Origin: Sphingomonas caeni
GTDB lineage: Bacteria; Pseudomonadota; Alphaproteobacteria; Sphingomonadales; Sphingomonadaceae
Direction of reading: 5' to 3'
Assembly (NCBI RefSeq): GCF_026013415.1
Contig: NZ_JAPDOK010000007.1
Span: 1-64,000 of the forward strand
DNA: 64,000 nt
Positions within the stretch are counted from its first letter, which is position 1. Each line of letters starts with the position of its first letter. This document shows, piece by piece, positions 36,567 to 46,325 of this stretch. The translations under genes and the position numbers were made by a program. Below the pieces are notes generated by a model. That model searched no databases, was not told the origin of the DNA, and saw only the letters and a program-made list of their open reading frames with translations.

Positions 36567-37466
36567 ATGCGTGTGATCTTCATGGGAACCCCCGAATTCG
36601 CGGTGCCGGTGCTCGATGCGCTGGTCGAGGCCGGGCACGAGGTGGTGGCGGCGTACAGCCAGCCGCCGCGGCGGGGGAATCGCGGCAAGATCGCGCCCTC
36701 GCCGGTTCAGGCGCGGGCGGAAGCGCTGGGGATCGAAGTCCGCACCCCCCTCTCCTTCCGCAAGGAGCCCGAGGCGGTGGCGGCGTTCGCGGCGCTGAAG
36801 GCCGATGTCGCGGTGGTCGCCGCCTATGGGCTGATTCTGCCGCAATCGGTGCTCGATGCGCCGCGGCTGGGATGCCTCAACGTCCATGCCTCGCTGCTGC
36901 CGCGCTGGCGCGGGGCGGCGCCGATCCAGCGGGCGATTCTGGCGGGCGACAGCGAGACCGGCGTTTGCATCATGCAGATGGAGGCGGGGTTGGATACCGG
37001 GCCGGTTCGGCTGGAAGGGCGTACTTACGCCTCGGGCAAGACCGCCGGTGAGCTCACTGCCGAGCTGAGCGCGATGGGCGCGCGGCTGATGGTCGAGGTG
37101 CTGAGCGATATCGACGCCTATCCGCCGGTCGCGCAACCGGAGGAAGGGGTGACCTACGCGGCCAAGATCGACAAGTCAGAGACGCAGCTCAACTTTTCAC
37201 AGATCGCCTTCGCGGTCGTGCGGCAGATACAGGCGTTCAATCCGCCGGGAGCCTGGTTTGAGTTCCAAGGCGAGCGAATTCGCATCCTTGACGCTTACGT
37301 GATGCCCGCAGAAGGCGCGCCCGGCATGACGCTCACAGATGATCTGAAGATCGCCTGCAAGCCCGGCGCCATCCGCCCGCTAAAGGTCCAGCGTGCAGGC
37401 CGTGGCGTCATGACGGCGGAGGAACTCCTCCGCGGCTTCCCGATTCCCGCGGGCACGCAGCTTTGA
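36567..37466 (+). CDS. fmt: Methionyl-tRNA formyltransferase
   Basis: This 299-residue enzyme formylates initiator Met-tRNA using 10-formyl-THF. N-terminal formyltransferase motifs are intact ([33 protein letters not shown], with the catalytic Asn-His-Ser/Ala type site; [20 protein letters not shown]). The C-terminal OB-like domain (about 205-299) is present. The ATG at 36567 gives the standard start. truA overlaps its stop by 4 bases. Confidence 0.96.
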   Translation: MRVIFMGTPEFAVPVLDALVEAGHEVVAAYSQPPRRGNRGKIAPSPVQARAEALGIEVRTPLSFRKEPEAVAAFAALKADVAVVAAYGLILPQSVLDAPRLGCLNVHASLLPRWRGAAPIQRAILAGDSETGVCIMQMEAGLDTGPVRLEGRTYASGKTAGELTAELSAMGARLMVEVLSDIDAYPPVAQPEEGVTYAAKIDKSETQLNFSQIAFAVVRQIQAFNPPGAWFEFQGERIRILDAYVMPAEGAPGMTLTDDLKIACKPGAIRPLKVQRAGRGVMTAEELLRGFPIPAGTQL

Positions 37467-38203
37467 CCCGCTTCGCGCTCACCGTGGAATATGACGGCCG
37501 CCCCTTCATGGGCTGGCAGCGGCAGGATCACGGCCCCAGCGTCCAGCAGGCGATCGAGGAGGCCGCGTTCGAGGTGACGGGCGAGACCGTCGCCTGCCAC
37601 GCGGCGGGGCGGACCGATGCCGGCGTCCATGCGCTCGGCATGCGCGCGCATATCGATATCGCGCGGCCGATCACGCCGTTCCGGCTGATGGAAGCGCTCA
37701 ATGCCAAGCTGCGGCCGGCGCCGGTGGCGATCCTCGAGTGCGAGATGGTCGCGGGCGGCTGGCACGCGCGCTTTTCCTGCATCGCGCGGCATTACGAGTA
37801 TCGCATCATCCAGCGTCGCGCGCCGCTGACCTGGGAAAAGGGCCTGGCGTGGCGGATCGCGAACGAGCTCGACGCCGGGGCGATGGCCGAGGGCGCGGCG
37901 CGGCTGCTAGGCCGGCACGATTTCACCACCTTCCGTTCAGCGCATTGCCAGGCGGACAGCCCCTTGCGGACGCTCGACCGGCTCGACGTGGCGCGCGAAG
38001 GCGAGCGGATCACCGTCCGCGCCTCGGCGCGGTCGTTCCTCCACCATCAGGTGCGGTCGATGGTGGGCTGCCTGGCGCTGGTCGGCCAGGGGAAATGGAC
38101 GGCCGACGACATGAGCGCGGCGCTCGAGGCGAAGGATCGTGCGGCGCTGGGGCTCAACGCGCCTTCGGACGGGCTGTTCTTTCTGCGGGCGGATTATCCT
38201 TGA
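37463..38203 (+). CDS. truA: tRNA pseudouridine synthase A
   Basis: This 246-residue enzyme makes pseudouridine at positions 38-40 of tRNA anticodon arms. The catalytic aspartate is Asp52 in [10 protein letters not shown], and the conserved [11 protein letters not shown] and [18 protein letters not shown] blocks are intact. The start is TTG at 37463, overlapping the fmt stop (TTGA), and gives the exact family N-terminus ([18 protein letters not shown]). Its TGA is followed directly by a repeat. Confidence 0.96.
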   Translation: MTRFALTVEYDGRPFMGWQRQDHGPSVQQAIEEAAFEVTGETVACHAAGRTDAGVHALGMRAHIDIARPITPFRLMEALNAKLRPAPVAILECEMVAGGWHARFSCIARHYEYRIIQRRAPLTWEKGLAWRIANELDAGAMAEGAARLLGRHDFTTFRSAHCQADSPLRTLDRLDVAREGERITVRASARSFLHHQVRSMVGCLALVGQGKWTADDMSAALEAKDRAALGLNAPSDGLFFLRADYP

Positions 38204-38205
38204 AT

Positions 38206-38328
38206 CCCTCTCCCTTTGGGAGAGGGAGGGAGCCGACGAAGTCGGCGGAAGGGTGAGGGTGAACCGTCACCCTCATCCTTCCCACCGCTTCGCGGCGGGC
38301 CCCTTCCTTCTCCCAAAGGGAGAAGGAG
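38206..38328. repeat. Double-hairpin repeat, two halves in tail-to-tail order
   Basis: The whole 125 bp gap between convergent truA and the uracil methyltransferase gene is repeat. It reads CTCTCCCTTTGGGAGAGGG, then CCGACGAAGTCGG, a GGAAGGGTGAGGGTGA arm, a 4-bp centre, its near complement TCACCCTCATCCTTCC, then CGCTTCGCGGCG and a CTTCTCCCAAAGGGAGAAG hairpin. It is a near-palindrome over its full length. The methyltransferase TAA begins at the next base. It could act as a bidirectional terminator. Confidence 0.9.
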
Positions 38329-39522
38329 TTAGCGGCTGAACCGCGCCGCCAGCTCGACATGGGTGGACCAGCGGAACTGGCCTACCGGCTGGATCCAGTC
38401 GAGCGTGTAGCCGCCTTTGCACAGAATATCGGCATCGCGCACGAACGTATTGGGATTGCACGATACATAGGCGATCAACTTAACGCTCGACGCCGCCAGC
38501 TCGGCCGCCTGCTCCTTGGCGCCGGCGCGCGGGGGATCGAGCACCACCGCGTTGAAATTATTGAGATCGGCGGGGGTCAGCGGGCGGCGGAACAGGTCGC
38601 GGTGATCGGCGAAGACCTGGCGCTGGGCCATGCCCGCAGCCGCCTTGAGCGAGAGGAGCGGATCGCGCGCGCCCTCCGCCGCATAGATTCGGGCATTTGG
38701 AAAGGCGAAGGTGAAGGTGCCCAGCCCGGCGAACAGGTCCGCGATCGTATCGGCATCGGCGGCGATCTCGTAGACCGAGGCGACCAGCGCCGCCTCCCCT
38801 TCCGCGGTCGCCTGGAGGAAGCTGCCGCCCGGAAAGGGCACGGGAACGCCCCCGAGCGTCACCGTCACCGGATCGGGCTCCCAGCGTGCCGTCGGCCCGA
38901 AACCCTCGTCGATCGCCAGCCGCGCGAGCTTGTGGCGGCGCGCGAAACCCGTGAGCGCCTCGGCGGCGGCGAGGCCTTCTGCGTCGAGCCCGTCGATCAG
39001 CACGTCGCGGCCCTGATCGGTGAGGGCGAGATGGACGTTGATTCGCCTCGTGTTGGGGAGCAGGCCCGCCAGCAGGCCCCGCAGCGGCGCGATCAGCGCG
39101 AACAGCTCGGGCGCCAGCACCCAGCATTCGTCGAGATCGACCAGCGCATGGCTGCCCGCCTGCGTGAAGCCCATATGGATCTGGCGGCCGCGCCGTTCGG
39201 CGTGGAGCGTGGCGCGGCGGCGGGTCTTGGGCGGCGAGAGCAAAGGCGCGCGAATCTCGGCGCTCAGCCCGTTGGCGGCAAGCGCGGCGGCGATGCGATC
39301 GACGATGAACTGGCTCCACGCCGCCTCATCGAGATGCTGGAGCTGGCAGCCGCCGCAGACCGGGAAATGCTTGCAGGGCGGGCGCTGATGGTTGGGCCCG
39401 GGGATCAGCGTGCCGTCCGCCATCAGCCGATCGCCGGGGGCCGCCAGCGGCGCGTGGCGGCCATCGGCGGTGACCCCGTCGCCGCGCGAGAGCACGCGGA
39501 CGATCTCGTCTTCTACAGGCAT
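38329..39522 (-). CDS. RNA (uracil-5-)-methyltransferase, RlmC/RlmD (RumA) family
   Basis: This 397-residue SAM-dependent enzyme makes m5U in rRNA or tRNA. It has a [4Fe-4S] cysteine set (Cys50, Cys56, Cys59 in CKHFPVCGGCQ, plus Cys133 in DECW). The SAM-binding LADLFAGLGTFTF-like motif (TIADLFAGLGTF), the DPPRAGAK motif and the catalytic Cys355 in YVSCNP are present. The N-terminal TRAM domain is shortened. The ATG at 39522 gives a normal start and overlaps the 3' end of nnrD by 10 bases. Confidence 0.9.
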   Translation of the reverse strand: MPVEDEIVRVLSRGDGVTADGRHAPLAAPGDRLMADGTLIPGPNHQRPPCKHFPVCGGCQLQHLDEAAWSQFIVDRIAAALAANGLSAEIRAPLLSPPKTRRRATLHAERRGRQIHMGFTQAGSHALVDLDECWVLAPELFALIAPLRGLLAGLLPNTRRINVHLALTDQGRDVLIDGLDAEGLAAAEALTGFARRHKLARLAIDEGFGPTARWEPDPVTVTLGGVPVPFPGGSFLQATAEGEAALVASVYEIAADADTIADLFAGLGTFTFAFPNARIYAAEGARDPLLSLKAAAGMAQRQVFADHRDLFRRPLTPADLNNFNAVVLDPPRAGAKEQAAELAASSVKLIAYVSCNPNTFVRDADILCKGGYTLDWIQPVGQFRWSTHVELAARFSR

Positions 39523-40904
39523 TGCGCGAGCGCTCCGGGGATATGATCGATCAGCGTATCGGCGATGAAGGCGGGTCCGGCACGGTGCGCGGCCCCGGCG
39601 TGGAGCCAGACGGCAGCCTCCGCCGCCTCGGTCCCGCGCTGGCCTCCGGCGACGCGCGCGGCGAGCAGGCCGGCGAGGATGTCGCCGGTACCCGCGGTCG
39701 ACAGCCATGGCGTCGCGCCCGCCAGCACACGGACGTCGCCCTGGGGCGAAGCGATGACGGTGTCGCCGCCCTTGTGGATCACCGTCGCCCCGGTTTCGGC
39801 GGCTGCGGCGAGGGTACGCTCGATCTTGCTGCCCTCGATTTCGAACATGCGGTCGAATTCGCCGGCATGCGGGGTCAGCCAGGCGGGCGCGGCGCGGCCG
39901 TTCAGCCAGCGCCCCGCCCCGCGCCCGAGCAGGCTGAGCGCGTCGCCATCGAGCACCAGCGGGTGCGCGGAGGCGAGCGCGGCCTTGAGCATATTCTCGG
40001 CGCGCCGCTCGCGGCCGAGGCCGGGCCCGATCACCAGCGCGTCGATCCGCTCGTCGGCGAGGAAATCGACCAGCGCATCGGCGCCGTCGATCGCGCGGCG
40101 GACCAGCGCATCGGGGCCGCCCTCGCCGCTTCCCGCAAGCGTGACATAGCCTGCCCCACCCGCCATCGCCGCGCCCGCCGCGAGCCGCGCCGCGCCGGGC
40201 ATCGCGCCTTCGACGATCGCGACCATACCGCGGCTGTACTTGTGATCATGCGCGCCCGGCGCGCGCAACCGGGGCCGGGCGACGGTACGCCAGCTGGTAT
40301 CGACCCGAATGCCGATATCCGCGAGCAGGACATGGCCGCATTTCTCCAGGCCAGCCGCTAGCACATGCGCAGGCTTGAGCGCGGCGAGCGCGATGGTGGC
40401 GGTGACACGCTGGGCGCCGAGATCCTCGCCGCTATCGGTGTCGAGGCCCGAGGGGAGATCGATCGCGAGGCTGAACTCGGCGGCCTTGATCAGGTCCGCC
40501 ATCAGCGCCCGGGGTCCGCGCTCGATCGGGCGCGCAAGACCGGTGCCGAACAGCCCGTCGATCACGAAGGGCCGCGCGCGGGCTTCGTAGAGCGAGGTGG
40601 TCGGCCCCTCCCAGGCGCGGAACATGGCTTCGGCGGCGCCGGTTTTGGGCTCGCCCAGCGCGGCGACGCTGACGTCATGCCCCGAGGCCTTCAACAGCCG
40701 GGCGGCGACATAGGCGTCCCCGCCATTGTTTCCCGGCCCGGCGAGCACCAGGATCGGGCGGCCCAGCGCGAAGCGCGCCGCCTCGCGGGCGACCGCCTCG
40801 CCTGCCCGCTCCATGACGTCGTGCTGGCTTTCGTGGCGGAAGGCACGCTCTTCGGCCGCGCGCATCGCGTCGGCGGTGACGATGGGGGCGTTTGCCGGGA
40901 TCAT
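39513..40904 (-). CDS. nnrD: Bifunctional NAD(P)HX epimerase/dehydratase
   Basis: This 463-residue metabolite-repair enzyme restores hydrated NADH and NADPH. The N-terminal YjeF_N epimerase domain (about 10-205) has LAGPGNNGGDAYVAARLL and AIDLPSGLDTD. The C-terminal ribokinase-like dehydratase domain (about 215-463) has LVIGPGLG, TPHAGEFDRMF and WLSTAGTGDILAGL. The ATG at 40904 begins the conserved part; the frame is open 88 codons further upstream without homology. It is coupled to the lipoprotein gene upstream by a 4-base overlap. Confidence 0.93.
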   Translation of the reverse strand: MIPANAPIVTADAMRAAEERAFRHESQHDVMERAGEAVAREAARFALGRPILVLAGPGNNGGDAYVAARLLKASGHDVSVAALGEPKTGAAEAMFRAWEGPTTSLYEARARPFVIDGLFGTGLARPIERGPRALMADLIKAAEFSLAIDLPSGLDTDSGEDLGAQRVTATIALAALKPAHVLAAGLEKCGHVLLADIGIRVDTSWRTVARPRLRAPGAHDHKYSRGMVAIVEGAMPGAARLAAGAAMAGGAGYVTLAGSGEGGPDALVRRAIDGADALVDFLADERIDALVIGPGLGRERRAENMLKAALASAHPLVLDGDALSLLGRGAGRWLNGRAAPAWLTPHAGEFDRMFEIEGSKIERTLAAAAETGATVIHKGGDTVIASPQGDVRVLAGATPWLSTAGTGDILAGLLAARVAGGQRGTEAAEAAVWLHAGAAHRAGPAFIADTLIDHIPGALAQCL

Positions 40905-41305
40905 TTCGCCTTTTTCTGCCCGCGAACGGTGGCGGGCAAGCGATAGTGGGCGCCCGCGATCGACACTTCGATCAGATCGTCCGCGAGCGGCGTGACCTGC
41001 GCCTGTTCGGCACCGTCGGCGGCGATCACGCCGCGCCCGTCCCTGGTGACCAGCAGGCGGCGAAAACCGCCGTCCGGGTGGCGCAGCGTCAGGTACAGCC
41101 CGTCCTGCGACTGGGTCCGGTCGATCGCGCAGACATAGGCGAAGGCGTTCGCGCCGGGAGTGAGGCATTCGATCTTGCCCTCGGCCTCGGCGATCGCGCG
41201 CTCGCTACGGGCGGCCTTGGCCTGGGCGACCTTGTCCGGGAGCTTCTGATCGCAGGCGGCGAGGAGGAGGAGCGTCGCGAGCGCGCTAGATATCCGCGTA
41301 GACAT
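40901..41305 (-). CDS. Small lipoprotein of unknown function
   Basis: This 134-residue protein has a lipobox LLAAC with the modified cysteine at Cys18. The mature part has a charged helix (about 25-45) and two cysteines (IECLTPG and YVCAID) that could form a disulfide, followed by beta strands ([20 protein letters not shown]). No domain is recognised. It overlaps ilvD by 20 bases at its 5' end and nnrD by 4 at its 3' end, so it is embedded in an operon without an obvious functional link. Confidence 0.72.
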   Translation of the reverse strand: MSTRISSALATLLLLAACDQKLPDKVAQAKAARSERAIAEAEGKIECLTPGANAFAYVCAIDRTQSQDGLYLTLRHPDGGFRRLLVTRDGRGVIAADGAEQAQVTPLADDLIEVSIAGAHYRLPATVRGQKKAK

Positions 41306-43007
41306 GGGTTTCGGCGCTGGCTCCCGGGTGCGTCACCGCGCCCTTATAGGCAGGACCGACATTCTGCGCATAGCGCCACAATGCGCCAGCCTGATAGTTG
41401 TTGGTGCGCGGCTGCCAGTTGGCGCGGCGTTCGGCCAGCACGGCTTCGTCGACCAGCAGATCGATGGTCCCCGCCTCGGCATCGATGCGGATCGTGTCGC
41501 CATCCTCGATCAGCGCGATCGGGCCGCAATCGGCGGCCTCGGGGCCGACATGGCCGATGCAGAAGCCGCGCGTCGCGCCCGAGAAGCGGCCGTCGGTGAT
41601 CAGCGCGACCTTCTCGCCCATGCCCTGGCCATAGAGCGCGGCGGTGGTGGAGAGCATTTCGCGCATGCCCGGACCGCCCTTGGGCCCCTCGTAGCGGATG
41701 ACGATGACCTCGCCGTCGTTGATCTGACGCGCCTCGACCGCGGCGAAGCAGGGCTCCTCGCGGTCGAACACGCGCGCCGGGCCCTCGAACACCAGATTGT
41801 GGAGGCCGGCGACCTTCACGATCGCGCCTTCGGGCGCCAGCGAGCCCCTGAGGCCGACGACACCGCCCGTCGGCGTGATCGGCGTCTTGGCGTCATAGAT
41901 GACTTTCTGGTCGGGATTCCAGGTAACTAGCTCGATATTCTCGGCGAGCGTCTTGCCCGTCACGGTCATGCAATCGCCGTGGAGATAGCCCTCCGCCAGC
42001 AGCGACTTCATCAGCATATAGACGCCGCCCGCATCGTACATGTCGCGCGCCAGATACTGGCCGCCGGGCTGGAGATCGGCGCAATAGGGGGTGGTCTTGA
42101 AGATTTCGGCGACGTCGAACAGGTCAAATTCGATCCCCGCCTCGCTCGCCATTGCGGGGAGATGGAGCCCGCCATTGGTCGATCCCCCGGTCGCGGCGAC
42201 GATGCGCGCGGCATTTTCGAAGGCCTGGCGGGTGCAGATGTCGCGCGGGCGGATATTCGCCGCGAGCAGCTCCATCACCTGCGCGCCCGCGGCGACCGCG
42301 ATCTGTTCACGCGTACTATAAGGTGCTGGCACCATATTGCTGTTCGGCAAGGATAAGCCGATCGCCTCGCCGACGCACGCCATGGTGTTGGCGGTATATT
42401 GCCCGCCGCATGCGCCATGGCCGGGGCAAGCGACGCGTTCGAGTTCGTGCACCTCGGAGAGCGGGCAGTTGCCGGCGGCATAGCGGCCGACCACCTCGAA
42501 CACGTCCTTCACGCTCACGTCCTTGCCGTGGAAGCGGCCCGGCAGGATCGATCCGCCATAGACGAAGATGCTGGGCACGTTGAGCCGCAGCATCGCCATC
42601 ATCATGCCGGGCAGCGACTTGTCGCACCCCGCAAAGCCGACCAGCGCGTCATAGCAATGGCCGCGCACGCTGAGCTCGACCGAATCCGCGATCACCTCAC
42701 GGCTGGCGAGCGACGAGTGCATCCCCTGATGCCCCATCGCGATGCCGTCGGTCACGGTGATGGTGTTGAAGCGGCGCGGCATGCCGCCGCCCTGCTCCAC
42801 GCCCTTGCGCGCGGCATCGGCCTGGGCATCGAGCGTGGTGTTGCACGGCGCGCTGTCATTGCCCGCGCTGGCGATGCCGACGAACGGCCGCGCGATCTCC
42901 TCTTCGGTGAGGCCCATCGCGTAATAATAGCTGCGGTGCGGGGCGCGCTCGGGGCCGACGGAGACGTGGCGCGACGGCAGGCGGGATTTGTCGAATCGCT
43001 GGGTCAT
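41286..43007 (-). CDS. ilvD: Dihydroxy-acid dehydratase
   Basis: This 573-residue Fe-S enzyme converts dihydroxy-isovalerate and its isoleucine analogue to the 2-keto acids of branched-chain amino acid synthesis. Typical blocks are [53 protein letters not shown] and [15 protein letters not shown]. The length is slightly short of the long form but complete at both ends. It starts 31 bp downstream of the FGase gene on the same strand. Confidence 0.95.
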   Translation of the reverse strand: MTQRFDKSRLPSRHVSVGPERAPHRSYYYAMGLTEEEIARPFVGIASAGNDSAPCNTTLDAQADAARKGVEQGGGMPRRFNTITVTDGIAMGHQGMHSSLASREVIADSVELSVRGHCYDALVGFAGCDKSLPGMMMAMLRLNVPSIFVYGGSILPGRFHGKDVSVKDVFEVVGRYAAGNCPLSEVHELERVACPGHGACGGQYTANTMACVGEAIGLSLPNSNMVPAPYSTREQIAVAAGAQVMELLAANIRPRDICTRQAFENAARIVAATGGSTNGGLHLPAMASEAGIEFDLFDVAEIFKTTPYCADLQPGGQYLARDMYDAGGVYMLMKSLLAEGYLHGDCMTVTGKTLAENIELVTWNPDQKVIYDAKTPITPTGGVVGLRGSLAPEGAIVKVAGLHNLVFEGPARVFDREEPCFAAVEARQINDGEVIVIRYEGPKGGPGMREMLSTTAALYGQGMGEKVALITDGRFSGATRGFCIGHVGPEAADCGPIALIEDGDTIRIDAEAGTIDLLVDEAVLAERRANWQPRTNNYQAGALWRYAQNVGPAYKGAVTHPGASAETHVYADI

Positions 43008-43038
43008 GATGGCGCGGCCCTAATGCCGGACGGGTCGG

Positions 43039-43743
43039 TCACGCAAGATGATTGCGCAAATGATCCGTCAATTGTGCTAAAATATCCGTCCAATGTTGCA
43101 CGCCGGCCTCATCGCGGATCAGATCGTTGCGGATCTCGATAGCGATCGAGGGGATGCCATTGGCCTCTGCATGCCGGTTGAGCGTCGCATTGAGCAGCTT
43201 GCCTGAGTAAGGCTCGTTGTCGCCGGTCACGAAGCCCTGCCCGCGGAGCCAGCCGATCGCGGGGCGCGCGGCACTCTCGTCCCGATTATAGAGGATGCCG
43301 ACCTGCCAGGGGCGCGGCGTGCCCCCCTGTTCGAGCCGGGGCGTGAAGCTGTGGATCGAGAGGATCAGCACCGGGCGATGCGCGCGGATGCGGTTCTCGA
43401 TCAGCGTGTGATAGGGGATATGGAAGCGGGTCAGCCGCTCCTCAGTCTCGATCTCAAGATTGCCGTATATCGCATAGCCATCGCTTGCCTTCGGGACGAG
43501 ATTCGGGTGATCGGGTTCGCGGTGGAGATCGAGGACGAGGCGCGAAACGCCGCCCAGGATCGCGGGGGCATCGAGCCGTTCGGCAAGCGCGCGCGTGACC
43601 GGGCCGGCGCCGATATCGACCGCGATATGGAGATCGAGCAGCTCGGGCGCGATGCCGAGATCGATATCGTCGGGCACATGGTTCGAGGCATGGTCGCACA
43701 GCAACAGCACATCCGCCGCGCCGCCTTCGATCACTTCGCTCAT
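43039..43743 (-). CDS. N-formylglutamate amidohydrolase family protein
   Basis: This 234-residue FGase-family hydrolase has LLLCDHASNHVPDDIDLG near the N-terminus (metal-binding region), VSRLVLDLHREPDHPN, LILSIHSFTP and SIAIEIRNDLI. No histidine-degradation genes are nearby, so the substrate may be another N-acylated amino acid. Its start overlaps the enoyl-CoA hydratase stop by 4 bases. Confidence 0.88.
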   Translation of the reverse strand: MSEVIEGGAADVLLLCDHASNHVPDDIDLGIAPELLDLHIAVDIGAGPVTRALAERLDAPAILGGVSRLVLDLHREPDHPNLVPKASDGYAIYGNLEIETEERLTRFHIPYHTLIENRIRAHRPVLILSIHSFTPRLEQGGTPRPWQVGILYNRDESAARPAIGWLRGQGFVTGDNEPYSGKLLNATLNRHAEANGIPSIAIEIRNDLIRDEAGVQHWTDILAQLTDHLRNHLA

Positions 43744-44474
43744 GGGAAGCTCGGCCTCCGCCGCTCGCGGAACGCCTTCACCCCTTCGGCGAACTCCTCG
43801 CCCGCGAAACAGGCGTCGAATGCGGCATCGAGCGCGGGATCGCTCGGATCGGCGAGGGTGCGCTTGAGCAGCTTCATCGCGCCCGGCGCATTGGCGGCGA
43901 TCCGATCGGCAAAGGCGCGGGCGAGCGGCTCGGGCTCCTCCCAGCGGAGTTCGACCAGACCCATCTCATGCGCATCCGCGGCATCGACGATCTCGCCGGT
44001 GAACAGCATCCGCGCGGCATTGCCCTTGCCGATCTGGGCGATCAGCCGGGCAACGTCCTCGCGCGGATAGCCGAGGCCGAGCTTGGCGGGGGTCGACGCG
44101 AATTGCGCGCCGTCGCCCGCGACGCGCAGGTCGCAGGCCAGGACGAGCGCGATCGCCGCACCGAAACAGCCGCCGTCGATCACCGCGATGCACGGCATGG
44201 GTAGCGCGGCGATGGCCTCGATCCCGGCGCGCATCACCTCGCGGAAGCGGGTGGGATCGTCGCCGGTGAAGCGCTGGAATTCGGCGATATCGGCGCCCGC
44301 GGAGAAGATCACCGGCACCTCCGAGCGCAGGATCGCCACCCGGGCGTCGCCGGCAGCGATCTCGGCGGCGGTCTCGGCGAGCTGCAGCCAGCCGGTGGTC
44401 GGCAGCGCATTCCGCGCCGCGGGACGGTTCAGGGTGATGGTGGCGACATGGCCGTCGCGGTCGAGGCGGATCAT
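43740..44474 (-). CDS. Enoyl-CoA hydratase/isomerase family protein
   Basis: This 244-residue crotonase-fold protein has the first oxyanion-hole motif FSAGADIAEF and the second, IDGGCFGAAIALVLACDLRV. The LGLGYPREDVARLI segment carries a possible catalytic acid. Substrate cannot be assigned: no other beta-oxidation gene is adjacent. It is the first gene of a minus-strand run leading to ilvD and nnrD. Confidence 0.88.
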   Translation of the reverse strand: MIRLDRDGHVATITLNRPAARNALPTTGWLQLAETAAEIAAGDARVAILRSEVPVIFSAGADIAEFQRFTGDDPTRFREVMRAGIEAIAALPMPCIAVIDGGCFGAAIALVLACDLRVAGDGAQFASTPAKLGLGYPREDVARLIAQIGKGNAARMLFTGEIVDAADAHEMGLVELRWEEPEPLARAFADRIAANAPGAMKLLKRTLADPSDPALDAAFDACFAGEEFAEGVKAFRERRRPSFP

Positions 44475-44709
44475 GGGGCGGCTCTAGCCCGATGCGCACC
44501 CGCCTGTGAAGGCGGGGATGGCGCGCGCCGAAGCGCGGACCACCGACGGACGTCCCGCTCCTGGCGTCTGATCCGCTGGGGACGTTATGCGCCCGGAAGT
44601 GACAACAGGGGGTTTGCGGGAGTGGTAAACGCCGTCGGTCACCCGTTGATGCTCTCCCTACGGATCAAGATGGAGAGACTGCGATGAGGCCTAATCCCAA
44701 CGCGCGGTT
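44475..44709. other. Gene-free gap upstream of enoyl-CoA hydratase
   Basis: This 235 bp gap separates the crotonase gene from the 3' end of the HEPN-like gene. The half near 44490-44560 is GC-rich and holds a CCCGCCT/AGGCGGG pairing (about 44499-44518). The part from 44580 is AT-richer and grades into the composition of the HEPN-like gene. I see no convincing coding frame, tRNA or repeat from elsewhere in the window. The change in composition suggests a boundary of transferred DNA. Confidence 0.4.
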
Positions 44710-45414
44710 TCATTCAGCGCGAGCCATCACCTCCTGCAACAGGAGTTCGAAGGGTCCCTTATAAGGCTCTACTTGATTTTTGGTCGGTAGGGATTCGCGC
44801 TGCCGGATGAGAAAGTGAGTGTGCAAGTCAGCAATTGGGCGAGCTTCGTGCTCCAGACGTTCAAGCATTGGTTTGACGCTGCGGCCTGCTTGAGAAACAA
44901 CAGCGCCGAATGTCTGCTGGCCAAATACCGGGGGCACATGGTTCATTATCGCCCGGATCAATAGCACCGACGATAGATAGTTCCCGCGCCGATAGGCATC
45001 GTCGAGCTCTTCGCAAAATCTGATCAGCTTTTTGAAATCGAAAGTCGTGGGCGTCGCAGCGCGGAGCTGCACGAGCACTTCAGGAGCAATGAAGACCGAA
45101 TTGAGAATGATTTCGTTTTCGTACGCCGGGCTTTCGGCCACCTCCTTGAGATAATCGATGACAGCCATCAGCCCGTCTTTCTGGATATATGCCTCAACGA
45201 TGTGCTGGGGTTGCTCGACCAGCGCATCCAGCATTGCCAATAACTCGGGATCGCCAATCCGACGTGCCGCCGCGAAGAAGCGTGTGGTGATCCTGCTGAA
45301 AGCCGCCAGGTAGGCAGTTTCCTTGTCGGGGTCATCGCTAGGGCCGCATTTCTCCAATGGGAATTCTTCGATCTGGTGGGCAAGATCGAGAGCAAGGCGT
45401 AGCTTGGGGGTCAC
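44710..45414 (-). CDS. HEPN-like orphan protein, horizontally acquired
   Basis: This 234-residue soluble helical protein is coded by DNA near 50% G+C, far below its neighbours. The C-terminal half (about 125-234) has FDFKKLIRFCEELDDAYRRG, then NYLSSVLLIRAIMNHVPPVF with an R154-x4-H159 motif, and ends RESLPTKNQVEPYKGPFELL. The Rx4-6H motif in a helical bundle is the mark of HEPN ribonuclease domains, many of which act in phage defence or toxin systems. The 'SLP..NQV.P....FE.LLQE' tail recurs in unnamed proteins I have seen. The start is GTG at 45414. No antitoxin partner is adjacent. HEPN assignment is inference. Confidence 0.6.
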   Translation of the reverse strand: MTPKLRLALDLAHQIEEFPLEKCGPSDDPDKETAYLAAFSRITTRFFAAARRIGDPELLAMLDALVEQPQHIVEAYIQKDGLMAVIDYLKEVAESPAYENEIILNSVFIAPEVLVQLRAATPTTFDFKKLIRFCEELDDAYRRGNYLSSVLLIRAIMNHVPPVFGQQTFGAVVSQAGRSVKPMLERLEHEARPIADLHTHFLIRQRESLPTKNQVEPYKGPFELLLQEVMARAE

Positions 45415-45491
45415 AAGAGTCTCTCAATTGAGCGGCAAAGTTGTCGTCGCATTTGACGGTCACAATTACCACATCTGCGCTTCTTGGTCCC

Positions 45492-46325
45492 CTAGGCCAG
45501 CCGCGTCTCCACTGCCCACCATTCGGGCCAGATCGCCCGCCGCGCCCTGGCGCAATCCTCCGCGCGCTCGAATAAAGCGAAGCAGGTCGCGCCCGAGCCC
45601 GACATGCGGGCGAGCATCGCGCCCGGCTGGTCCGCCAGCACCTCCAGCACCTCGCCGATCTCGGGCGCGATCGCGCGTGCCGGCCCCTCGAGGTCGTTGC
45701 GGCCGTCATGGACGACCGCGCCGATCCGGCCTTCGGGAAGCGGGCCGAGATCGATCCCGTCCCATGCCTTGAACACCTGCGCGGTCGAAACCGCGACCAG
45801 CGGGTTGACGAGGAGCACCGGCACGCCGGGGGCACCGTCGATCGCCTCGAGCTGCTCGCCCCTGCCGCGCCCGATCGCAGTCTGGCCGAAAAGGCATGCC
45901 GGAACGTCCGAGCCGAGCGCCAATGCGCAGGCGGCGAGGCTGGGATGATCAAGCGCGACGCCACCCAGCCGGGCAAGCGCGCGCAGCGTCGCGGCGGCGT
46001 CGGCAGATCCGCCGCCCAGGCCCGAGGCGACCGGAAGCCGCTTGTCGAGCGTGATCGCGACGTCCCCGCCGCCGAACGCCGCCTTGAACGCCACCGCGGC
46101 ACGGCAGACGAGATTGTCGCCCTCCCCCGCCAGCGCATCGGCGAAGGGGCCGGTCAGCGTCAGCGACGGCGCGTCGGCGGGCGTGAGCCGGAGTTCGTCG
46201 CCCACCTCGACAAAGGCGAACAAAGTCTCGATCTCGTGGAACCCGTCCGGCCGCTTCGCCCGCACATGGAGCGCGAGGTTGAGCTTCGCCGGCGCCTTCT
46301 CGACGATCACGGCGCCGGGCTTCAC
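45492..46325 (-). CDS. ispE: 4-diphosphocytidyl-2-C-methyl-D-erythritol kinase
   Basis: This 277-residue GHMP kinase catalyses the ATP-dependent step of the MEP isoprenoid pathway. It has KAPAKLNLALHV near the N-terminus, the glycine-rich ATP loop PVASGLGGGSADAAATLRAL (about 88-107) and the C-terminal RMSGSGATCFALF motif. It overlaps the upstream TPR gene by 4 bases. The 77 bp between it and the HEPN-like gene (45415-45491) is AT-richer than average and shows no feature. Confidence 0.95.
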   Translation of the reverse strand: MKPGAVIVEKAPAKLNLALHVRAKRPDGFHEIETLFAFVEVGDELRLTPADAPSLTLTGPFADALAGEGDNLVCRAAVAFKAAFGGGDVAITLDKRLPVASGLGGGSADAAATLRALARLGGVALDHPSLAACALALGSDVPACLFGQTAIGRGRGEQLEAIDGAPGVPVLLVNPLVAVSTAQVFKAWDGIDLGPLPEGRIGAVVHDGRNDLEGPARAIAPEIGEVLEVLADQPGAMLARMSGSGATCFALFERAEDCARARRAIWPEWWAVETRLA

